Shown piece by piece: positions 1 to 5,087 of a stretch of DNA of 6,090 nt (position 1 is the first letter of the stretch; every line of letters begins with the position of its first letter). The position numbers and the translations under genes are program-made. This stretch comes from Bacteroidales bacterium (GTDB lineage Bacteria > Bacteroidota > Bacteroidia > Bacteroidales > UBA932). Under the pieces are notes generated by a model. The model saw only the letters and a list, made by a program, of their open reading frames with translations, did no database searches and had not been told where the DNA came from. Location of the stretch: the NCBI GenBank assembly GCA_017509375.1, contig JAFWPT010000198.1, forward strand, positions 1 through 6,090, given 5' to 3'.

Positions 1-281
1 CACTTTTTGAGCAACTCGTTGGCCTGGTCGATGGTCGGCATCACCCAGTTGCTGCCCCAGTTCTTCGTGGCGGCGTCGTAACTCGTGCCGGCGATGTGTG
101 TGCCGAGGTTTTGGCAGGTTGACGACGAACCACTGGCATACAGGTAGTTGCTCCATGAGTAGGTGCTCTTCGTCGAGGTCTCACCCCATGCGTAGTAGTT
201 GCCGTATTCCTCGGGCGAGGAGGCTCCCACGTTGCAGTCGGCCCAGAGCGTGCCACTGGGCAGGCCAAGGTTGACATACTG
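1..281 (-). repeat. FISUMP-like type 1 unit G, truncated by the window edge (residues 1565 onward)
   Basis: This is the third type 1 copy in the giant gene, from QYVNLGLPSGTLWADCNVGA to IDQANELLKK at the left edge; the next two bases fit a Cys codon. It has LYASGSSSTCQ, as in the upstream unit U (LYASGSQSTCQ), whereas A and D have QYA and STAQ. A 33-base run (15-47) is identical to U and differs from A and D at two positions. Its presence after D-E-F suggests that the 1-2-2 order may continue beyond the window. Confidence 0.8.
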
Positions 282-3200
282 GTGGTCGCTTGACGGTGGC
301 GGGGTGGGTGTGGAACCCTTGTACTCCACGGCGCGCACGGTGATTCCTGTTCGCCTTTGTGCTGTGGACAACTTCGGCGTTGTTCCAGGCTTGAGGTAGA
401 GTGCGCTGGCCTTCGATGCATCGGAGGCATAGACCTCAGAGGTCCAGTAGTAAGCAGAGACACCCTTGTTGTGACAACTTCCGTCATAGTAGGCGCCGGT
501 GAGTTCGAAATAAATGTGGTTGCCATTGGGACCAGTAACCTTGTAATACTTGTTGTCACCGCTGTTAACAACCGTCCAAGTACACTTGGTGAGCAGTTCC
601 TGGTATTGCTCCTTGGTAGGAATGCAAATGTCCACCTGTTGATCAGTCTTGGGGTCTCTTGCCGTCTTACTCATGCCATTCTTTGCCGGCCGTCGGGGCG
701 ACTCAGCAGAATTATTATTGCCAAAGTAATCGTCGATGCTATATGCCGCGTCGTAATCTGTAGCTTGGATGTTGCTTCCGATGTTCTTCACCGAGGATGC
801 CGTGCCGTTGGCGTGCTTGTAATTAGCCCAGGTGTAGTCGCTCTTTGGCCAGGTTTCACCCCAAGCGTAATAATACCAATCCTCGGTAACGGTACTTACA
901 CCATTTACAGTATGGTCAACATAAGTATAACCCAGGTTGACATCGCACCATCTTACGCTCAAGCCCAAATCAACCAATTCCGGATTTGCATAACCAATGG
1001 TGCTTTCTTCTGTACCTCCTTCGTAATAAATTTCCACGGCGCGTATGTTGAGCCCTGTTCTCTTCTGAGCGTAATACATCTTCGGTGCCGTTGCTGTCTT
1101 GATATAGAACGCAGAGGCTTTGGCACCCGTGTTGGAAGAGTAGATTTCAGAAGTCCAGTAATAGGCGTTTGTTCCCACGTCGTGCTGGCTGCCGTCATAA
1201 TTGGAGCCTGAGAATGGGAGGAAGATGCTATTTCCATTCGGTCCTGTCACCTTGTATCCCTTGTGGTCGTATTCGGTGGCTTCCTTCCATGTGCACTTGG
1301 TGCGGAGTTCCTCCCATTGTTCCTTGTTGGGGATGCAAACAGAGACCATCTCTTTTGCATAGGGGTCGTACACTTCACCACTCATGGCTGCGGCGTCGTA
1401 GTCGGTGCATTGGATGTCACTTCCGATGTTCATCACCGTGGATGACGAGCCGTTGGCGTGCTCGTAGTTTGCCCAGGTGTAGGTGTCCTTTGAGTATATC
1501 TCTCCCCAAGAGTAATAACTGCCGTTTTGCGACATGTTGTCGGCACCTAAGTTTTGGTCGCACCATTTCACGCTCAAGCCGAGGTCGACCAATTCGGGTT
1601 CCTTTGCCGGCGGGATGACAGGATCTACGCTTCCTCCTCCATTCTTGACGGCACGCACGATGACACCGGAGCGACGTGGAGCCGGCGTGGTGTTCGCCTT
1701 GGCCGACGAGGAACTGCGCTCCATGTAGATAGCCAACGACTTGTAGGCCACGTTGGTGACGTTGTCCTTCGTGTCGGTCCAGATGTAGCACTGCGTGCCC
1801 TCTGCGCTGTATTTCGAGTCATACTTGTATCCCGTCATTGGGAAGAAGATGGTGTTGCCGTTGGGCCCCTTGAATTTCAGTCCCTTGACGTTGTTCACCG
1901 TAGCGAGCGATACGGTGCACTTTTTGAGCAACTCGTTGGCTTGGTCGATGGTGGGCATCACCCAGTCGCCGCCCCAGTTCTTCTTGGCGGCGTCGTAGTT
2001 CGTGCCGGCGATGTGGGTGCCGAGGTTCTGTGCCGTAGACGACGATCCGCTGGCATACTGATAGTTGCTCCATGAGTAGGAACTCTTCGTCGATGTCTCG
2101 CCCCATGCGTAGAAGTTGCCGTAAGCCTCGGGCTTGGAGGCTCCCACGTTGCAGTCGGCCCACAGCGTTCCGCTGGGCAGGCCGAGGTCGACATAGTTGT
2201 GGCTGCCTGAAGGCGGCGGTGTTGATGCAAGTTTGAAATAGCCCCCCTTCCATTGGAAGTAATTACCGGATGTGCTCACGCCGAAGTTGAATCCCGACGG
2301 TGCGTTGACAACGCAAGGCTTGCTGGTGGACCCCACTCCTAAGCAAGCATTGCTGTAGAAGTTGGTGGCAGTAGCAGGTATGGTGAGTGATGTGAGCCCT
2401 GTACATCCATTGACCACGGAATACTGTGGGACAGAGCTTTTGATGACGAAGTTAGATATGTCGATGCTTGTCAAGCCCGTACATTGGTAGAACATGCTGC
2501 TGATATCTGCCTTTGCCGTGTTGAACTTGCTTACATCGATGCTGGTAAGTCCTGAGCAGCTGGCGAACAGGCAACCCATTTCTTCAGCTTTCGCAGTATT
2601 GAAGTTGCTGACATTCAAACTCTTCAGTCCGCTACACCCATTAAACATACAATAGAGATTGACCGCGTTGGCAGTGTTGAACTTGCTCACATCGATAGAA
2701 GAAATCTTGCTGCATCCCTCGAACATACTTTCGAAATTGGTGACCTTGGCAGTGTTGAAGTTGCTCACGTTGATACTTGCCAGCGATGTACAGTTGGTGA
2801 ACATGAAAGACATGTTTGTCACTTCAGAGGTGTTCAAATAGTTGATTCCCGTGATGGTGGCGAGGTTCTTCATACCCCTGAACCAATAGTAAGTCGAAGT
2901 CGGCCTTGCATTGGCGAAACTGCTGTCAAACACCACCTTGGTGACGGTGGTTTGTGTCGAGAACCATGAACTGGCCTGAGTGAACCAATCCGGTGTATTT
3001 TCACCCGTGTTCAGGTTCAGCTTCTTCCCTGTTCGCGTACTTTTCAAGTTGTCACAATAGAAGGTGAGGGTTTTCTCATCAGTGGATAGTACGGCGTAAG
3101 GCACACCCTGCGCAGCAGCCTTATATTCCACAGCTCGGATGACTGCGCCTGTTCGCCGTTGTATAGTAGCAAGTTTGGATGCAGTGCCAGTCTTGATATA

Positions 3201-4973
3201 GAAAGAGTTGGCTTTCTGTTCATTGGAAGCGTCAACCTCGGATGTCCAATAGTAGCTAGCCGATTCCTTATTGTAGGAATTTCCATCGTAACTACACCCG
3301 GAGAATGGGAGGAAGATACTCTTACCGCTAGGTCCTTTTACTTTATAACCTTTGTGTCCATTAGCGGTGGTCTCCGTCCAAGTACACTTGGTGCGCAACT
3401 CCTCCCACTGCGCCTTGGTGGGAATACATACCTTTTTTCCATTGTTAGTATCATAGTCCCATATGGTACAATTTTGGTAGGCGGCATCATAGCTGGTGCC
3501 TTGAATGTTGCTGCCGATATTATTCACCGTGGTAGCAGAACCGCTGGCATGCTGGTAGTTAGCCCAGGTGTAAGTGGCTTTCCTGTCTGTTTCTCCCCAA
3601 GCATAGAAGAATCCATATTCTCCTTCATAGTTGGTTGACAAATTTTCGTCACACCATCTGACACTCAGCCCAAGATCCACCAGAGATGTATTCCTGTCTA
3701 GAGGCAATGCTTCGCCTCCCTCACACGCCACGGGACGAATGACAAAACCTGAACGCCTTTGCGCCGCTGTTATGGTAGGAGCCGTTCCCGACTTGATATA
3801 CAATGCATTGGCCTTTTGGATGTTGTCATCCATATCTGCTGTCCAATAATAGCATGACGAACCCTTTCCACTTGTGCTTCCATCGTAACTGTAGCCAGAA
3901 AGCGGGAGGAAGATACCGCTGCCATTGGGGCCTATCACCATATAGCCTTTGACACCTTCAAAAGTCTGTTCTTTCCATGTACAATTGTCAATGAGTTCTT
4001 GGAATTGCTCCTTGGTAGGCATGCAAACATCGACTGCCCTCCCATCCTCATCTTCAGCATAGCTTCCTTTGAAGGCTGCATCATACTGGGTGGCTCGTAT
4101 GTCCACGCCGATGTCTTGCGCCGTAGAGGCAGAGCCGCTGGCATATTTGTAGTTGGCCCAGGTGTAGGTGCTCTTCTTCGAGGTCTCGCCCCAAGCATAA
4201 TAATTGCCATAGCCATTATAACTATCGGCATCCAAGTTGACATCGCACCATTTCACACTCAGTCCGATGTCCACCAGGTAGGGTGTATAAGGCCGCTGAC
4301 CGGGGTCATCGGGGTCATCGGGTGTACTGCCTCCTGCAGCTCTCACGGCACGTACGATGACGCCAGAGCGACGCGGAGCCGGCGTGGTGTTCGCCTTCGC
4401 CGAGGTGGAGCTGCGCTCGAAGTAGAGCGCCAGCGCCTTGTAGGCCACGTTGGTGACGTTGTCCTTCGTGTCGGTCCAGATGTAGCACTGCGTTCCCTCT
4501 GCACTATATTTCGAGTCATACTTGTATCCCGTCATGGGGATGAAGATGGAGTTGCCGTTGGGACCCTTGAAGCGCAGTCCCTTGACGCTGTTCACCGTTG
4601 CGAGTGATACGGTGCACTTTTTGAGCAACTCGTTGGCTTGGTCGATGGTGGGCATCACCCAGTCGCTGCCCCAGTTCTTCGTGGCGGCGTCGTAGCTCGT
4701 GCCGGCGATATGCGTTCCGATGTTCTGTGCCGTTGACGACGAACCGTTGGCATACTGGTAGTTGCTCCATGAGTAGGAACTCTTCGTCGAGGTCTCTCCC
4801 CAGGCGTAGAAGTTGCCGTAGCCCTCGGGAGAGGAGGCTCCCACGTTGCAGTCGGCCCAGAGCGTTCCGCTCGGCAGGCCGAGGTCGACGTAGTTGTGCG
4901 CGGCCGTCGCTGTCACGGGGAGCAGGAACGGTAGCAGCCATACGCCAAGTCGTTTAAGAATGGTAGTTTTCAT
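1..4973 (-). CDS. Giant modular exported protein with FISUMP-like repeats and BspA-type LRR block (3' end outside window)
   Basis: One frame stays open for 1657 codons from the ATG at 4971-4973 to the left edge. The frame was checked by hand in every domain and no frameshift or stop was found. Order: signal peptide (1-25); type 1 unit A (27-211); type 2 units B (232-415) and C (431-616); leucine-rich-repeat block with cap (625-914); type 1 unit D (926-1109); type 2 units E (1128-1313) and F (1333-1549); type 1 unit G (from 1565, cut off). The start is chosen because it alone gives a proper signal peptide and follows an AT-rich leader. No catalytic motif is recognised, so adhesion or ligand binding at the cell surface or outside the cell is inferred. 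The protein is far longer than the common single-domain members of these families. The upstream gene is a shorter paralogue in the same orientation, 114 bases away. Confidence 0.9.
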   Translation of the reverse strand, partial: MKTTILKRLGVWLLPFLLPVTATAAHNYVDLGLPSGTLWADCNVGASSPEGYGNFYAWGETSTKSSYSWSNYQYANGSSSTAQNIGTHIAGTSYDAATKNWGSDWVMPTIDQANELLKKCTVSLATVNSVKGLRFKGPNGNSIFIPMTGYKYDSKYSAEGTQCYIWTDTKDNVTNVAYKALALYFERSSTSAKANTTPAPRRSGVIVRAVRAAGGSTPDDPDDPGQRPYTPYLVDIGLSVKWCDVNLDADSYNGYGNYYAWGETSKKSTYTWANYKYASGSASTAQDIGVDIRATQYDAAFKGSYAEDEDGRAVDVCMPTKEQFQELIDNCTWKEQTFEGVKGYMVIGPNGSGIFLPLSGYSYDGSTSGKGSSCYYWTADMDDNIQKANALYIKSGTAPTITAAQRRSGFVIRPVACEGGEALPLDRNTSLVDLGLSVRWCDENLSTNYEGEYGFFYAWGETDRKATYTWANYQHASGSATTVNNIGSNIQGTSYDAAYQNCTIWDYDTNNGKKVCIPTKAQWEELRTKCTWTETTANGHKGYKVKGPSGKSIFLPFSGCSYDGNSYNKESASYYWTSEVDASNEQKANSFYIKTGTASKLATIQRRTGAVIRAVEYKAAAQGVPYAVLSTDEKTLTFYCDNLKSTRTGKKLNLNTGENTPDWFTQASSWFSTQTTVTKVVFDSSFANARPTSTYYWFRGMKNLATITGINYLNTSEVTNMSFMFTNCTSLASINVSNFNTAKVTNFESMFEGCSKISSIDVSKFNTANAVNLYCMFNGCSGLKSLNVSNFNTAKAEEMGCLFASCSGLTSIDVSKFNTAKADISSMFYQCTGLTSIDISNFVIKSSVPQYSVVNGCTGLTSLTIPATATNFYSNACLGVGSTSKPCVVNAPSGFNFGVSTSGNYFQWKGGYFKLASTPPPSGSHNYVDLGLPSGTLWADCNVGASKPEAYGNFYAWGETSTKSSYSWSNYQYASGSSSTAQNLGTHIAGTNYDAAKKNWGGDWVMPTIDQANELLKKCTVSLATVNNVKGLKFKGPNGNTIFFPMTGYKYDSKYSAEGTQCYIWTDTKDNVTNVAYKSLAIYMERSSSSAKANTTPAPRRSGVIVRAVKNGGGSVDPVIPPAKEPELVDLGLSVKWCDQNLGADNMSQNGSYYSWGEIYSKDTYTWANYEHANGSSSTVMNIGSDIQCTDYDAAAMSGEVYDPYAKEMVSVCIPNKEQWEELRTKCTWKEATEYDHKGYKVTGPNGNSIFLPFSGSNYDGSQHDVGTNAYYWTSEIYSSNTGAKASAFYIKTATAPKMYYAQKRTGLNIRAVEIYYEGGTEESTIGYANPELVDLGLSVRWCDVNLGYTYVDHTVNGVSTVTEDWYYYAWGETWPKSDYTWANYKHANGTASSVKNIGSNIQATDYDAAYSIDDYFGNNNSAESPRRPAKNGMSKTARDPKTDQQVDICIPTKEQYQELLTKCTWTVVNSGDNKYYKVTGPNGNHIYFELTGAYYDGSCHNKGVSAYYWTSEVYASDASKASALYLKPGTTPKLSTAQRRTGITVRAVEYKGSTPTPPPSSDHQYVNLGLPSGTLWADCNVGASSPEEYGNYYAWGETSTKSTYSWSNYLYASGSSSTCQNLGTHIAGTSYDAATKNWGSNWVMPTIDQANELLKK
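327..977 (-). repeat. FISUMP-like type 2 unit F with enlarged loops (residues 1333-1549)
   Basis: At 217 residues this is the longest unit. It runs from LVDLGLSVRWCDVNLG to QRRTGITVRAVE. Two insertions explain the length: extra residues before WYYYAWGET (YTYVDHTVNGVSTVTED) and a 36-residue variable loop (636-743) that is rich in Asn, Lys, Arg and Ser and contains SPRRPAKNG. The core motifs NIGSNIQ, YDAAY, ICIPTKEQYQELLTKCTW and AYYWTSEV are intact, so the insertions do not appear to disrupt the fold. Confidence 0.75.
1035..1592 (-). repeat. FISUMP-like type 2 unit E (residues 1128-1313)
   Basis: The unit runs from LVDLGLSVKWCDQNLGADN to QKRTGLNIRAV. Landmarks are SYYSWGEIYSK, YTWANYEHANGSSS, VCIPNKEQWEELRTKCTW, SIFLPFSGSNYDGS and AYYWTSEI. 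Its variable loop is 15 residues (MSGEVYDPYAKEMVS, 1341-1385). Like B it has SVKWCD and follows a type 1 unit, which supports positional equivalence of B and E. Confidence 0.75.
1647..2198 (-). repeat. FISUMP-like type 1 unit D (residues 926-1109)
   Basis: This is the second type 1 copy, directly after the WKGGYFK cap and a short STPPPSGSH linker. Its protein sequence is very close to unit A, with FFPMTGYKYD as in the upstream unit U instead of FIPMTGYKYD. It shares exact runs of 57 bases (1740-1796) and 61 bases (1909-1969) with A, and 37 bases (1816-1852) with U. The cysteines of WADC, LLKKC and TQCYIW are all present. Confidence 0.8.
2232..3101 (-). other. BspA-type leucine-rich-repeat block with N-terminal entry and C-terminal cap (residues 625-914)
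   Basis: An entry region (PYAVLSTDEKTLTFYCDN, then KVVFDSSFANARPTSTYYWF and MKNLATITGI) leads into the repeats. It is followed by a cap (LTIPATATNFYSNACLGVG, PSGFNFG, YFQWKGGYFK). This is the arrangement typical of Bacteroidales BspA-family surface proteins. The cap closely matches the one in the upstream gene (LTIPATAGYLNNAACTGVG, WFQWKGGYFK), so the two genes share this module. The DNA here is AT-richer than in the type 1 units (24 of 60 bases are G or C in 2641-2700). Binding of host or matrix proteins is known for some family members and is only inferred here. Confidence 0.85.
2373..2837 (-). repeat. Six 25-26-residue BspA-type leucine-rich repeats (residues 713-867)
   Basis: Six consecutive repeats are seen, five of 26 residues and one (the fifth) of 25. 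The pattern is FNTAKVTN-x-x-x-MF-x-x-C-x-x-L-x-S-I-D-V-S-N, for example LNTSEVTNMSFMFTNC and FNTANAVNLYCMFNGC. The conserved cysteine and the MF pair recur in nearly all. The last repeat (FVIKSSVPQYSVVNGC) is degenerate and leads into the IPATA cap. At DNA level the period is 78 bases. Confidence 0.85.
3126..3683 (-). repeat. FISUMP-like type 2 unit C (residues 431-616)
   Basis: The unit runs from LVDLGLSVRWCDENL to QRRTGAVIRAVE. Landmarks are FFYAWGET, YTWANYQHASGS, NIGSNIQGTSYDAAY, VCIPTKAQWEELRTKCTW, IFLPFSG and ASYYWTSEV. Its variable loop is 16 residues (YQNCTIWDYDTNNGKK, 3432-3479). NIGSNIQ, YDAAY and RAVEYK are shared with unit F rather than with B, so C and F occupy equivalent places in the 1-2-2 order. 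The leucine-rich-repeat block follows directly. Confidence 0.75.
3729..4280 (-). repeat. FISUMP-like type 2 unit B (residues 232-415)
   Basis: The unit runs from YLVDIGLSVKWCDVNL to RRSGFVIRPV. Type 2 units have LSVKWCD or LSVRWCD where type 1 has LPSGTLWADC, TWANY where type 1 has SWSNY, and a longer loop before a CMPTKEQFQEL-type helix. In B that loop is 13 residues and acidic (FKGSYAEDEDGRA, 4035-4073). B keeps both the NCTW and SSCYYW cysteines. It is the most divergent of the type 2 copies. Confidence 0.75.
4302..4319 (-). repeat. Tandem 9-base repeat in the A-B linker
   Basis: Two exact copies of GGGGTCATC on the plus strand encode the acidic DDPDDP stretch of the linker between units A and B. 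The repeat is in frame, so expansion or contraction would only alter linker length. The other inter-unit linkers use Pro, Thr, Ser or Gly runs (STPTPPPSSDH, ASTPPPSGSH, GGGSVDPVIPP). Confidence 0.75.
4341..4895 (-). repeat. FISUMP-like type 1 unit A (residues 27-211)
   Basis: This is the first unit after the signal peptide, running from NYVDLGLPSGTLWADCNVGA to RRSGVIVRAVR. It has the type 1 signature: short DAATKNWGSDWVMP loop, TIDQANELLKKC, FIPMTGYKYD, TQCYIWTDTKDNVTNVAYK and RSSTSAKANTTPAPRRSG. The DNA is GC-rich (38 of 60 bases are G or C in 4681-4740). It shares two long exact runs with unit D: 57 bases (4437-4493) and 61 bases (4606-4666). Confidence 0.8.
4899..4973 (-). other. Signal peptide of the giant protein (residues 1-25)
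   Basis: The N-terminus begins MKTTILKRLG and has basic residues at 2, 7 and 8, a hydrophobic core (GVWLLPFLLPV) and a small-residue stretch TATAA before HNYVDLG. The A-x-A pattern fits signal peptidase I cleavage near residue 24 or 25. There is no lipobox cysteine, so it is not predicted to be a lipoprotein. The mature protein would start almost directly with the first FISUMP-like unit. Confidence 0.85.
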
Positions 4974-5032
4974 AATAGATTTGTTTATTGGTGATAATAA
5001 TTGATTATTAGAGGTGAAAGATCTTCAATCTT
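4974..5032 (-). promoter_or_regulatory. AT-rich untranslated leader of the giant gene, no Shine-Dalgarno
   Basis: The bases before the ATG at 4973 are strongly A/T-rich and contain no purine-rich Shine-Dalgarno sequence at the usual distance. This is normal for Bacteroidetes, where A-rich leaders drive initiation. The leader includes a small AT-only inverted repeat (TAATAA at 4995-5000 and TTATTA at 5005-5010, 4-base loop), probably too weak to matter. Confidence 0.45.
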
Positions 5033-5062
5033 CAAAGTTGCGATTAGGCGAGAGCAGACCAA
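5033..5062 (-). promoter_or_regulatory. Weak candidate Bacteroidetes-type promoter for the giant gene
   Basis: Reading the minus strand, TTG (plus 5060-5062) is followed after 19 bases by CAACTTTG (plus 5033-5040). The known Bacteroidetes vegetative promoter is approximately TTTG, 19-21 bases, TAnnTTTG, so the -7 box has one mismatch and the -33 box is partial. The candidate overlaps the hairpin loop and would give a leader of roughly 50 bases. It is the best match seen in the intergenic region but is weak. Co-transcription from upstream remains possible. Confidence 0.25.
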
Positions 5063-5075
5063 GCTCTGCTCTCGC
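5048..5075 (-). terminator. Perfect 11-bp hairpin after the upstream stop codon; possible terminator
   Basis: The arms GCGAGAGCAGA (5048-5058) and TCTGCTCTCGC (5065-5075) are exact reverse complements around a 6-base loop. The structure begins 12 bases past the TGA of the upstream gene, where a terminator is expected. No run of T follows the stem in either direction, so a classic intrinsic terminator is not proven. It may instead protect the 3' end of the upstream mRNA or attenuate read-through into the giant gene. Confidence 0.5.
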
Positions 5076-5087
5076 TGCTCCAAAAAT

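Noticed and set aside
357..1211. Long plus-strand open frame of 284 codons opposite unit F and part of unit E
   Set aside because: It is antisense to conserved domains. Its sequence shows no recognisable motif, and similar antisense frames recur opposite the other units because the repeats are similar. The minus frame carries the clear family motifs.
2373..2837. 78-base periodicity, considered as a CRISPR-like array
   Set aside because: The periodic unit is coding and translates into 25-26-residue leucine-rich repeats with conserved Cys and Met-Phe. There are no identical short repeats separated by unique spacers, and no cas genes.
3999..4607. Plus-strand open frame of 202 codons opposite units A and B
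   Set aside because: It is an antisense shadow of the repeat. The same peptide style appears opposite unit D, as expected from repeated DNA rather than from a second gene.
4516..4941. Minus-strand open frame starting with MAATVPAPRD
   Set aside because: It is shifted relative to the signal-peptide frame and gives an Arg-rich, low-complexity product. The frame from 4973 contains the conserved unit A motifs.
4974..5087. Small RNA, riboswitch or tRNA in the intergenic region
   Set aside because: Only 114 bases are available. Apart from the 11-bp hairpin and an AT-rich leader, no tRNA-like fold or known riboswitch core is recognisable.
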